A stretch of DNA of 58,420 nt from a virus. Below the pieces are notes generated by a model, which was given only the letters and a program-made list of their open reading frames with translations, was not told where the DNA came from and did no database searches. This document shows, one piece after another, positions 41,929 to 49,834 of this stretch (position 1 is its first letter; every line of letters starts with the position of its first letter). Made by a program: the position numbers and the translations under genes. The stretch is from positions 1-58,420 of IMG/VR virus record IMGVR_UViG_3300012936_000015, one strand, 5' to 3'.

Positions 41929-44171
41929 TGTATTATTTCACTCCTTAATCCACGGTTATTATACCTTGCAAAGTTAATACTTATTTTTGATTGTTTTTTG
42001 TTTGATGCGTATAGATGCTTCTGATTTGCCATAATCGCCAAGCCTGAACTAATAGTAGCATCATAATCAGTTCGATTATTTATATCAAATTTAGCCCAAT
42101 CTTCTAATGTTCTTATAAAAGGCATACTGCCCATAATGTCACTTTCTCTATAGGTTTCTGTTAAATCTAAACCTACATATTTTTCTACATAAGACTCTAT
42201 AGCTGCGGCATGAGCTTGCTTTACATCTTCAGAACTATTAGGTATACCACCTAGTTCCTTTTCTGTTTTAGAAAGTTTTAACAATGGTTTATCAGGTCTG
42301 TTTATTGAAAACCCTCTATATCCTCTGTTTTTTAAATGATACAATAATCTTGGCTTATTGTTTTCTACTAAAATAGGCATACCGTAAAAAACACAAGCCA
42401 TTAAAACTTCTTCAAAAAATATTTCTGCTGTTTGAGGTCTTGCAATGTATTCTAAAAAAAACTCATTGCTAGGTATTTCATCCATATTAAATTTGGTCAA
42501 CCCATGTAATGCACCATTAGAACCTTTACCACCAACTGTTCCTGATATATCATAAGAGTCACAACCAAAAGAACCTAAGTGCTCGTTGCCTGGATACTTA
42601 ACACCCCTTCTTTCTACTACATTATTTTGCATTTGTTTTGGTAGCAACCAACTTATTAAAAACCTTCCTCTACTATTTGGAGTCCATATAACATTACTAT
42701 CCTTAATTCCATTTGCCCAACTAAAACTACCCCTAGTCAAATGGTGTTCTTTAATTAAAGAATCATTATAATCTATTTGTTGATATATTTTAGTTAAATT
42801 AAAAAGAGAAGACTTGCTTTCATCTCTAAATGCGTGAGACTCTGTTCTAGGAAACTGTCTATAAAACTCATTCAAAGCATCGGCATCTGATTTTAACGAA
42901 TCCACTTCTGCTTTCCAATAATCTATAGCTCCTTGATATATATACTCCCCATCTACACCCTCTACTTCTTTTTTAGGATTATAAAAAACAGGCATACCAT
43001 ATCTATCTATAAAACCCTCCATATTCCACTCCATGGGTATAAACAAAGAATACATTCCACTTTTTGTTTGACCATTTGCGTTTCTTGTATTTACATTAGA
43101 GTCTTCAAATAGTTTTTTAAAATTACCACCCCCTTTAGATAAAGCATTAGATGTAGAACCCATTAAACACTTCCCTATTATTTTACTACCTAATCTTAAA
43201 CATGTTTTAGTAACCCTCCAATTATTTAAAATGTTATTTGGCTTCACCCACTTACCACTTTCATCATGTACTAATAGCAATAATTTTTCCCCATCATAAG
43301 AGTTGTCGTCAGTATTCTTCCAATCTATTGTAGTGTCTAAGCCATACAGCTCTTCATTAGCCACATCATACATATTTTTTTTTGTAATCTTAGATGCAGG
43401 TATTCTAAAAGCTAATTCAGTTTTTGGTTTATCCATACCATCTTGAATAGGCTTGAAAAAAAATGGGAGTCTGCTAGAAATAGGAACTACTTTGTCAGTA
43501 AACATTTTTTTTGCATCAGAACCGGTTTTAGATAATATACCCACTCTTGAATCTTTTGCTAATGTTCCTACATTAATACATTCTGAAGAGCCCATATATG
43601 AAAAACCCGACCTTCTTATTTTTAAATAAGTCATGCCAAAGCATCTTTTGTCAGCTCTACAAGCCTCCCAAAACAAAAAGAAAATTCTATTTGCCTCTCT
43701 ATAATCAGGATAACCAACATCTATATTAGTCCATTGTAAATACATATAATGAGACCCTGTAATATAAGTGGGTTTGCCTTTATTCATAAACCAATAACCA
43801 TCCTCTCTTTTATCAAACTCATTCTCTATATAATCTACCCACCTACTTTTAAATTCTTTAGGAGCATCATTCCATTGAAATATAGAGTTTATCTTAGACA
43901 AAGATTTTGGCAATTCTTTTCTTTCCCAATATTGTTTAGTAGTATTATCATCTCTGCTATAACACTTCTTAGGAGCTTGAGGAAGTCCTATTATAAGTCC
44001 TGATATATTTATTATATCACCAACTCGACCCGTTTTAGAAATGTTTACAAAATCATATTTTTCATTATACCCATACCGCCAAGTTCCACCTCTATTTTTA
44101 TTGGACAAAACTCTTTTAGGTATGTAGTTATCTAAAACTTTATATAAACTATTTTGAACGTCTTTCTGCAA
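41925..44171 (-). CDS. Terminase large subunit (748 aa)
   Basis: ATPase: KIRRSGFSYMGSS (about 188) is a Walker A-like loop of the phage type, KLLLLVHDESG (about 294) is Walker B, and a coupling STSNAL motif follows. Nuclease: FGCDSYDIS (about 534) supplies the first Asp and LVENNKP (about 604) a ligand region of the RNase H-like fold. It packages DNA into the prohead. The only available start in frame is TTG at 44171, 23 nt inside the upstream gene, so the start is uncertain. A -7 box at 41969-41976 lies inside its 3' end. Confidence 0.85.
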   Translation of the reverse strand: MQKDVQNSLYKVLDNYIPKRVLSNKNRGGTWRYGYNEKYDFVNISKTGRVGDIINISGLIIGLPQAPKKCYSRDDNTTKQYWERKELPKSLSKINSIFQWNDAPKEFKSRWVDYIENEFDKREDGYWFMNKGKPTYITGSHYMYLQWTNIDVGYPDYREANRIFFLFWEACRADKRCFGMTYLKIRRSGFSYMGSSECINVGTLAKDSRVGILSKTGSDAKKMFTDKVVPISSRLPFFFKPIQDGMDKPKTELAFRIPASKITKKNMYDVANEELYGLDTTIDWKNTDDNSYDGEKLLLLVHDESGKWVKPNNILNNWRVTKTCLRLGSKIIGKCLMGSTSNALSKGGGNFKKLFEDSNVNTRNANGQTKSGMYSLFIPMEWNMEGFIDRYGMPVFYNPKKEVEGVDGEYIYQGAIDYWKAEVDSLKSDADALNEFYRQFPRTESHAFRDESKSSLFNLTKIYQQIDYNDSLIKEHHLTRGSFSWANGIKDSNVIWTPNSRGRFLISWLLPKQMQNNVVERRGVKYPGNEHLGSFGCDSYDISGTVGGKGSNGALHGLTKFNMDEIPSNEFFLEYIARPQTAEIFFEEVLMACVFYGMPILVENNKPRLLYHLKNRGYRGFSINRPDKPLLKLSKTEKELGGIPNSSEDVKQAHAAAIESYVEKYVGLDLTETYRESDIMGSMPFIRTLEDWAKFDINNRTDYDATISSGLAIMANQKHLYASNKKQSKISINFARYNNRGLRSEIIQ
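41969..41976 (-). promoter_or_regulatory. Late-arm -7 box before the portal gene
   Basis: Minus-strand TAACTTTG within the last codons of the terminase gene, about 41 nt from the portal ATG. Could give portal extra expression. No -33 TTTG seen. Confidence 0.35.
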
Positions 44172-44427
44172 AACCTTGTTTAGTATCTATTTTTTTAACA
44201 TTATCTAAATCTTTTAAACTTTCTTCTTCTCCATCTATTCTGTTTAATATTTCAAAAGCATCAAAGATTGCTAGCTTTTTAGTTGCTGCTGCATTTTTTA
44301 ATCTATCTGCCGCCAACTCGTCCTCTGGGTCAGGTTTAATAATTTCTTCTTTAGCCACTTTAATTAACTGCCTAACCGCTTTTCTACCCGCTTCTATAAT
44401 TTGTAATTTTAATTCTTTTGAATTCAT
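44149..44427 (-). CDS. Possible terminase small subunit or packaging accessory protein (92 aa)
   Basis: All-helical, charged protein (KELKLQIIEAGRKAVRQLIK..., EELAADRLKNAAATKKLAIF) just upstream of terL, overlapping it by 23 nt. This is the usual place of the small terminase subunit, but the family cannot be identified by eye and it lacks an obvious HTH. Function inferred from position. Confidence 0.5.
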   Translation of the reverse strand: MNSKELKLQIIEAGRKAVRQLIKVAKEEIIKPDPEDELAADRLKNAAATKKLAIFDAFEILNRIDGEEESLKDLDNVKKIDTKQGFAERRSK

Positions 44428-44428
44428 C

Positions 44429-44899
44429 TTAAGATAGTTTTAAAAACATTACTTGAACTAACCTTGAATCATTTCCTTCGCCAAAATTATCATATATATT
44501 TCTGGAGTGCTTATGGTAAGAATCAAAAGCCACTAACCTATTATACTTCATGTTTACAGTACAACTTTTCGAATTGTCTTCATTATAAAATGTTGTACCT
44601 GCTCCTTCAGGATATGTTTTATTTAAATATAACAAAATGGTTTTGTCGCCCATCATTTCATCTGAATGAATGTAATTTGGTTCTTTTTGTTTAAAAGGAG
44701 ATTGTCTTACAAAATTATACTTTACATGATAATCGTTAAATAACATCAAAACTAATTTTTGCAACTCATCGTTTTCTCTTAGCTGAATTCCTTTAAATAT
44801 ATTTTTACCATCTTCAACATCTACAAAATTATTTGATAATATATCTGAAACGTACTTATCAGGGTTTTTTATTATATCATCAAAAATAATTAGATTCAT
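44429..44899 (-). CDS. 2OG-Fe(II) oxygenase (156 aa)
   Basis: IHSDEMMGDKTILLYLNK (about 77) gives the His-x-Asp iron ligands; FDSYHKHSRN (about 125) gives the distal His; DSRLVQVMFLK near the C terminus gives the Arg that binds 2-oxoglutarate. This is the compact prolyl hydroxylase-like form found in many marine phages. The substrate is unknown: capsid, host protein or nucleic acid base are all possible. Located between packaging and structural genes. Confidence 0.85.
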   Translation of the reverse strand: MNLIIFDDIIKNPDKYVSDILSNNFVDVEDGKNIFKGIQLRENDELQKLVLMLFNDYHVKYNFVRQSPFKQKEPNYIHSDEMMGDKTILLYLNKTYPEGAGTTFYNEDNSKSCTVNMKYNRLVAFDSYHKHSRNIYDNFGEGNDSRLVQVMFLKLS

Positions 44900-45459
44900 A
44901 ATTTTATAGTTATTTGGTGGTCGTATATTCTGTACACCTTTTCATCATCTAACATAAACTCATACTCTACATTAGGAACAAACGAAACTATGTCACCATT
45001 GTTTACACCCTTGCTTTTTAAATAATCATTAGCATATAACATTTCCCCCATCAAAGGCTCGTTAGAAGTATTTTTAAAAATTATACTTTCTTTTTTTTGA
45101 ATAGGCTTGACAAAGCAGTATCTATCATAAGTATTCCATCCACTTTTATTTTTAAATAAAAAAAACTGCTCATTATCTACTAAAAAATAATCATCTTTTA
45201 AAAAGCTTTTACCACTTTTTTGTTTACCACCTATGTCATAATAATATTTAAAAACATTATGATGAACTAACAAAACATCCCCTTTCTTAATATCTCCATT
45301 GTAATTTATTGGAGTTTCTATTACTTCAGCTTCTCTATTTGAAAAACTTGCATCCTCTTGAGATGTGCTAATTATAATGTCTTTACCTCCTATATTTTTA
45401 GTGTTATTGTATCTTTTTTTATTTACAGGAGATACTATAAACTGTGTGGGGGACCTCAT
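44896..45459 (-). CDS. Possible GroES-fold protein or virion protein (187 aa)
   Basis: INYNGDIKKGDVLLVHHNVF followed by a DIGGKQ turn, and VYRIYDHQITIKL at the end, resemble the beta-barrel pattern of co-chaperonin-like phage proteins (GDxVLV, and a final strand). No clear mobile loop. This could be a second GroES-like cofactor next to the true groES at 53637, but the evidence is only pattern. Overlaps neighbours by 1-4 nt. Confidence 0.4.
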   Translation of the reverse strand: MRSPTQFIVSPVNKKRYNNTKNIGGKDIIISTSQEDASFSNREAEVIETPINYNGDIKKGDVLLVHHNVFKYYYDIGGKQKSGKSFLKDDYFLVDNEQFFLFKNKSGWNTYDRYCFVKPIQKKESIIFKNTSNEPLMGEMLYANDYLKSKGVNNGDIVSFVPNVEYEFMLDDEKVYRIYDHQITIKL

Positions 45460-45683
45460 TATATATTTATATTATATTCTAAAGACACAGGAACAGTGCT
45501 ACTAAACTCTTTCCATTTTAAAATAACATCACCTTCTCTAATATAAATTTTTACAGACTGAGAGTCTTCATCAAATTTAATAAGTTCTATGGTGTGATTT
45601 CCGCCCAAAACAGTTTGGCCTACGATATAGTGCATAGCTCCCGACTTGTAGTCAGGACCTACAGATATTTTTCTAATTTCCAT
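45459..45683 (-). CDS. Conserved small phage protein (74 aa)
   Basis: The opening MEIRKISVGPDYKSGAMHYI followed by VLGGNHTIELI and the EYNINI end are familiar from marine phage genomes without an assigned role. Beta-rich, no membrane segment. Overlaps the downstream gene by one base. Confidence 0.65.
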   Translation of the reverse strand: MEIRKISVGPDYKSGAMHYIVGQTVLGGNHTIELIKFDEDSQSVKIYIREGDVILKWKEFSSTVPVSLEYNINI

Positions 45684-45693
45684 TTTATTTTAT

Positions 45694-45960
45694 TTAAACA
45701 ACAATTTTAACGCTGTAGTTTCCTCCACCGTCATTAGTTTTGTATAATTGCCCTGTGCTCAGTCCTGCCGCTATAGCTGCAGCATTATTAGCCGCAGTAG
45801 GTAAATTAATTACTGCTCCCGTAGTAGCTCCACCTAACAATCCTAATAGTTGTTGTGCAGTAAAGTTTTTAGTAGCGTTGCTACTATTAACATCTGTACC
45901 AATTAATTTGTCTGTTAACTCCGGATTTGTTACGTCTGTATATGTACTAATTTTAGGCAT
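45694..45960 (-). CDS. Virion-associated protein with fibre-like N terminus (88 aa)
   Basis: DKLIGTDVNSSNATKNFTAQ is the recurrent head of fibre or spike proteins that attach to a virion; the rest is Ala/Gly-rich and ends with a short beta hairpin (QLYKTNDGGGNYSVKIVV). Possibly a truncated fibre or an adaptor. Its start overlaps the previous stop by one base. Confidence 0.6.
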   Translation of the reverse strand: MPKISTYTDVTNPELTDKLIGTDVNSSNATKNFTAQQLLGLLGGATTGAVINLPTAANNAAAIAAGLSTGQLYKTNDGGGNYSVKIVV

Positions 45961-46283
45961 TATTTATTTTTTTTTAATTGTTCTTCTCTTTTTACTTTAA
46001 CCTCCTCTGGAGTTATTTCTTTCATATATTCAGATTTTTGTTTAGTAGAAACCTTTCCTGTCTCTAAGCTAATTTTAGCATCTTTTCCATATTTAGTAAC
46101 CATTACTCTTTCTTTCTCTACTAATTTGGTTTTTATTATACCAAGTACTTTTTTAACGTTTTCTTGTTCTAATATATTATCAGCTAATTTAAGTTTAGCT
46201 GAATTTAAATCTTGAATAACTTTTTTAATATCATCTAACTCTTCCTTAGTTAAATAATCATCTATTAATTCTTCTTTTGACAT
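45960..46283 (-). CDS. Hypothetical coiled-coil protein (107 aa)
   Basis: Two long helices with heptad character (DDIKKVIQDLNSAKLKLADN, LGIIKTKLVEKERVMVTKYG) and a Lys-rich C terminus. Similar short coiled-coil proteins accompany phage virion genes. Promoter box at 46308-46315 upstream. Confidence 0.6.
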   Translation of the reverse strand: MSKEELIDDYLTKEELDDIKKVIQDLNSAKLKLADNILEQENVKKVLGIIKTKLVEKERVMVTKYGKDAKISLETGKVSTKQKSEYMKEITPEEVKVKREEQLKKNK

Positions 46284-46307
46284 TTTGATTAAATTTTAAA
46301 TTATATA

Positions 46308-46315
46308 CAAATATA
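46308..46315 (-). promoter_or_regulatory. Late-arm -7 box before the 107-aa gene
   Basis: Minus-strand TATATTTG, identical to the early -7 boxes, in the 32-bp gap between 46316 and 46283. No -33 TTTG seen. Confidence 0.45.
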
Positions 46316-46609
46316 CTAATATTTTCCTTGTCTGTTTTTTGGAGAAGATTTTGTTGAACCTCCTTTACCGGCCCACAATACTTTGCACGCCCAATACTGA
46401 GCACTTAGCTTACTTTTCTTTTCACCACACTTGTGTCTAGCTCTAAAACTTTTACGTGCTGCAGTAGAGTAATTATGCCCATAACCTTTAGCACCAAAAT
46501 GAATAAGCTTTTCTTTACCACCCTCACAAGCTTTTACCATTCTTTTTTTACCTAGCCTAGTACTTCTCATCACCTTATTACAAGGCATATCTTTTTTACT
46601 TCTTCTCAT
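46316..46609 (-). CDS. Small basic Cys-rich protein (97 aa)
   Basis: GAKGYGHNYSTAARKSFRAR, then HKCGEKKSKLSAQYWACKVL; strong positive charge, four Cys. I recognise the RARHKC...YWACK.LW pattern as a recurrent marine-phage protein without known role. Positioned beside holin and YkuD genes but also near packaging genes. Its start overlaps the holin stop by 4 nt. Confidence 0.7.
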   Translation of the reverse strand: MRRSKKDMPCNKVMRSTRLGKKRMVKACEGGKEKLIHFGAKGYGHNYSTAARKSFRARHKCGEKKSKLSAQYWACKVLWAGKGGSTKSSPKNRQGKY

Positions 46610-47001
46610 TGTTTTTTAACCTTTTCAAGTGACCTTCCTCCAAAATAACTCGCTACAATTGTAATTAACACAAGCTGTAAAAGGTCAACCCATTTTCCTT
46701 CAACTTTGAAATCAATAAAGCCTGCATCAATAAATATTAGTAACATAGTACATACAATAACAAAAACTAAAACAAGTGGTCGTACATTTTTACTTAACCA
46801 CGAATCACTTGCCATGTCTACTTTCCATCTATCCGTTATATTTGCTTCTATTTTTGCTTGATGGTTTAAAACTAATTCTTTTAATTTTCTTTTAGCTTCT
46901 TTTTTTTCTGCATCTGTAGTAACTAAATTGTCTACAATCGCTCCCGCAGAATCAAGTAGCTTACTTGCACCATCTCCTAATATTTTATTTAAAACTTTCA
47001 T
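46606..47001 (-). CDS. Holin, 3-TM GTA-type
   Basis: ITDRWKVDMASDSWLSKNVRPL at about 55-76 is the signature of the 3-TM holin family first seen in gene-transfer agents. Hydrophobic segments follow at about 76-96 (LVLVFVIVCTMLLIFIDAGF) and about 108-125. It should make the inner-membrane hole that ends the infection. It is followed directly (by overlap) by the YkuD-like enzyme gene upstream in transcription order. Confidence 0.8.
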   Translation of the reverse strand: MKVLNKILGDGASKLLDSAGAIVDNLVTTDAEKKEAKRKLKELVLNHQAKIEANITDRWKVDMASDSWLSKNVRPLVLVFVIVCTMLLIFIDAGFIDFKVEGKWVDLLQLVLITIVASYFGGRSLEKVKKQ

Positions 47002-47606
47002 ACTAATAAATCTTTACTATCTAATAATGTATATGTAAAACTATTACCCCACTTATCGCGTGCTACTCTGCATATATCCATAAACTCATGCCAATCATCA
47101 TTAGCAGCTATTACTTGACAACCTGCTGACCATTTATCTACTTGGGTAGATTTTTTTCCTCCCCACTTTGTTGCTCTATGAATATTAATTCCAAACAATC
47201 CCGTTTGTGTATTGTCATTACTTAAATCAAACTTACCGTCTTTATTAGCATCACGATATACTGTGACCGGTCTACATTGCCCTAACGCTTCGTATCTACC
47301 TTGGTGTAATCTTATTTTATGAGAACCGCGAAACTGACCTTCCTTCAATACGGCCACCCCTTCCTTTCTCATTATATTCTGCTCCCAATATCTTCCGGGG
47401 TCAGTAGTGCAATCATAACAATAAAACTCCCAATGACCATCACACATAAAAGATAAAGTTATTTTATCATCAAACTTATTAGTAACTTCTGTTCCTGTTT
47501 CAGAGTTTCTTACTCCAACTATGTTGAGATTATAGTCTCCGTTTTCAAACCATGCAAAACCTTTACTCTTTACTGTTTTCTCTATTATGTCTTTTGATAA
47601 ATTCAT
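46998..47606 (-). CDS. YkuD/L,D-transpeptidase-like lysis enzyme (202 aa)
   Basis: INIHRATKWGG then VDKWSAGCQVI has the H...(S)xGC pattern of the YkuD domain (His about 145, Cys about 165), and DANKDGKFDLSND (about 125) looks like a calcium-binding loop. The known fold forms or cuts bonds between peptidoglycan stems using Cys. Placed next to the holin, it is a candidate endolysin or cell-wall-modifying enzyme; no classical phage amidase or lysozyme is seen elsewhere. No signal peptide. Confidence 0.65.
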   Translation of the reverse strand: MNLSKDIIEKTVKSKGFAWFENGDYNLNIVGVRNSETGTEVTNKFDDKITLSFMCDGHWEFYCYDCTTDPGRYWEQNIMRKEGVAVLKEGQFRGSHKIRLHQGRYEALGQCRPVTVYRDANKDGKFDLSNDNTQTGLFGINIHRATKWGGKKSTQVDKWSAGCQVIAANDDWHEFMDICRVARDKWGNSFTYTLLDSKDLLV

Positions 47607-47608
47607 AA

Positions 47609-47968
47609 TTACATAAATTTCTTTAATACTAATTCTTCTACTTTTTTTTGAGCCTCCTTAATACATAATTGAAATGTTAAATCAGCTTCATGTTTCTCGA
47701 CTACTTCTTTATTATAAAATATAATAACTGTAGGAACAGAAAGTATTTTGTATTTTTTTACAAGATTAGGAGAGTCTTCTACATTAACCATATAAGTTTT
47801 TACATCCTTAAACTTAGATAAGTCAACCATATTATCTTTATTCCATTCTGCATAAAACTCTACAACAACAATATCTTCTTTTAAAGCATCACTAAAATCA
47901 TCTTCTTTAATTGACATCTGACCAAAAGAAAATGCCGTTGTTAATAATAATAAAAATAAAAACTTCAT
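47609..47968 (-). CDS. Secreted thioredoxin-fold protein lacking catalytic Cys (119 aa)
   Basis: Signal peptide MKFLFLLLLTTAFSFG, predicted cleavage before Gln17. VVVEFYAEWNKDN has the thioredoxin strand and W, but WNKDN replaces WCGPC, and VPTVIIFYN keeps the cis-Pro loop. Such a protein cannot be a disulphide oxidoreductase and may bind or chaperone proteins in the periplasm. Overlaps the next gene by 4 nt. Function inferred. Confidence 0.7.
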   Translation of the reverse strand: MKFLFLLLLTTAFSFGQMSIKEDDFSDALKEDIVVVEFYAEWNKDNMVDLSKFKDVKTYMVNVEDSPNLVKKYKILSVPTVIIFYNKEVVEKHEADLTFQLCIKEAQKKVEELVLKKFM

Positions 47969-48252
47969 TTTTGTATTACTTCGTACAAACGTTCATCCAT
48001 TACATCTAATTTTTTTTCTATAGCATCTAAACTTTCTTTATTAGATAAAACAGTTTGTCTTATTAATTCATTTTTCATGTTTATTTCATTAGCACTTGGG
48101 TAATCATCAAACTTTTCTACTTTAACTTCTATAGCGTTAACTTGACCAACTAAATTATAATAAGTTCCAACTAAACCTACAACCATTACAACAAAGCTTA
48201 TTAAAAACTTCAAGTCGGTACTTACTTTTGTGTTCTCGCTTATTTTAGCCAT
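47965..48252 (-). CDS. TM plus coiled-coil protein, possible spanin-like (95 aa)
   Basis: Short N-terminal polar part, one hydrophobic segment (LISFVVMVVGLVGTYYNLVG, about 17-36), then a coiled coil to the end. This is the topology of inner-membrane spanin or holin-associated proteins, and the neighbours are a periplasmic Trx-like protein and lysis genes. No lipobox partner was found. Confidence 0.5.
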   Translation of the reverse strand: MAKISENTKVSTDLKFLISFVVMVVGLVGTYYNLVGQVNAIEVKVEKFDDYPSANEINMKNELIRQTVLSNKESLDAIEKKLDVMDERLYEVIQK

Positions 48253-48815
48253 TTTACTTTTCCGTTTTGAATATAAATACTTTCAGGCTTTCTAATTGAC
48301 TGCCCATTTAAATTAAACATAATATTACTACCTTTTGAATCTTCAATTATTTCTATAATATTAGTGTTACATGGTAGCCCTGTATCACAATCAATAAACT
48401 CTTCTATATATATCCACTCTGTTTCTGTTATATACAAAGTGTCTAATATATCTTCATAAACATATACTGTATCTATTTCAGTAATAGTATTAGTTATAAA
48501 TACAGTATCAGTTAAATTAATATATTCTATTACATCTACATATACCGTATCACATTCTATTATCTCTATAGCACAATCAACAATAGATGTTGGGCCTTCT
48601 GTGTTTTCATCTGAAGCATCTACACAATCTTCCCATCCATCATTTATCCAAGAAGCTTGAACGCAACCATTAGGGCTATACTCTGTCCAATTATTTTCAT
48701 CATCACCACAATAAAAGCCACCTGCTTGTGAACACACCAAACAATTATTATTGTATTCTTGTGAAAACAAGAACCCGCTAAACAAAGTAAATAGTAGTAA
48801 TATGTATTTTTTCAT
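48240..48815 (-). CDS. Secreted LDL-receptor class A-like protein with T9SS-like C terminus (191 aa)
   Basis: Signal peptide (MKKYILLLFTLFSGFLFS) before Gln19. Residues about 33-68 have NDGWEDCVDASDE, the D..DC.D.SDE Ca-binding core of LDLa modules, with Cys pairs. Residues about 80-150 hold four DTVYV/DTVFI-type repeats. The end, FNLNGQSIRKPESIYIQNGK then VKWLK, resembles short C-terminal sorting motifs of the Bacteroidota type IX system. Suggests a host-exported surface protein. Overlaps the next gene by 13 nt. Confidence 0.6.
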   Translation of the reverse strand: MKKYILLLFTLFSGFLFSQEYNNNCLVCSQAGGFYCGDDENNWTEYSPNGCVQASWINDGWEDCVDASDENTEGPTSIVDCAIEIIECDTVYVDVIEYINLTDTVFITNTITEIDTVYVYEDILDTLYITETEWIYIEEFIDCDTGLPCNTNIIEIIEDSKGSNIMFNLNGQSIRKPESIYIQNGKVKWLK

Positions 48816-48817
48816 AC

Positions 48818-49834
48818 TTAAAAGAATAAATAGTTAAACCCAAATTTTAATTCATATACAGGTTTCATCCAATACCTCTGGTGTGTTCCTTCTACAAAGA
48901 TTCCTAAGTTCTTTGTTATACGTGAACCAAACACAACTCCTGCATCCCATTCCGCCCAATCACTGTTCTCGACTCCATACTCAAATGAGTAATCATCAAG
49001 CCCATAATGCAAAGGTAGTAAATTATACCATATATGAATCCATAGTTTTGGAGTCCATTTATAGTATGAAACGCCTAAAACAGCGCTAATTTCGTTTTGA
49101 TTGCCTAATTTTTCTAGTTCTTTCTCGTTAAAAGACGCAACTGCGTTGCCAAAATAATGTTTGTAAAACTCATCATTTGATGTTGCAATAAGCTCTTCAC
49201 CACTAAACCAATGCCAATCTCCTCCTACAAATTGCCTACTGTAACCAAAGTCTGCAGCCAACTCAACAAAAGTAGTTTCACCTGGAGTCCAAAAGTCTTC
49301 TATAGGATTAACTCCGTATACAGGGTGGTTACGAAAACATACACCTGCAGTAAAATCCCATGACCCCTTCGTAATTCTAAACCGACTATCCAAAGATGTG
49401 TATTCTAAATTTACTCTTTGATTGTCGGTGTATTGTATTTTAGAAACTGTTTTATCTCCGAGATAACGTAACCAAAAATTAGCATTATTAAATGTTTCAC
49501 CACGATGGCGTATAAAAGAATAATTAAGGAGATACTCCCAACCATTAGCGTTCCCAACAGTAACGTTGTCTGAAACAGTTCTTTCAGTACCGTAGTACCA
49601 CGTTTTAACTTTATATTCATAATCAAATCTAGCAATTTTTCTAATACCTATAGTTAAATTGTAGTCATAGGGGTTAATTTTTGTTACATCTTCATACCCT
49701 CTATCAATAGCTATATAGTTTTCTCTTTCCACCATAGACGTTCCCATAGTAAAAGAAGTATATAGTGTAGAGTATTTAAAAAATTGTCCAAAAGAAAGTA
49801 ATGGAAATAATAGTAATAGCAATAATATTTTCAT
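48818..49834 (-). CDS. Phage-encoded outer-membrane beta-barrel protein (338 aa)
   Basis: Signal peptide MKILLLLLLFPLLSFG with cleavage before Gln17. The body is a succession of amphipathic beta strands rich in Tyr/Trp/Phe (YNLTIGIRKIARFDYEYKVK, LDSRFRITKGSWDFTAGVCF) and ends in Phe (FGFNYLFF), the BAM-recognition type of C terminus. It should be inserted in the host outer membrane. Known only as a recurrent protein in related marine phage genomes; role could be exclusion, receptor blocking or lysis. Confidence 0.7.
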   Translation of the reverse strand: MKILLLLLLFPLLSFGQFFKYSTLYTSFTMGTSMVERENYIAIDRGYEDVTKINPYDYNLTIGIRKIARFDYEYKVKTWYYGTERTVSDNVTVGNANGWEYLLNYSFIRHRGETFNNANFWLRYLGDKTVSKIQYTDNQRVNLEYTSLDSRFRITKGSWDFTAGVCFRNHPVYGVNPIEDFWTPGETTFVELAADFGYSRQFVGGDWHWFSGEELIATSNDEFYKHYFGNAVASFNEKELEKLGNQNEISAVLGVSYYKWTPKLWIHIWYNLLPLHYGLDDYSFEYGVENSDWAEWDAGVVFGSRITKNLGIFVEGTHQRYWMKPVYELKFGFNYLFF

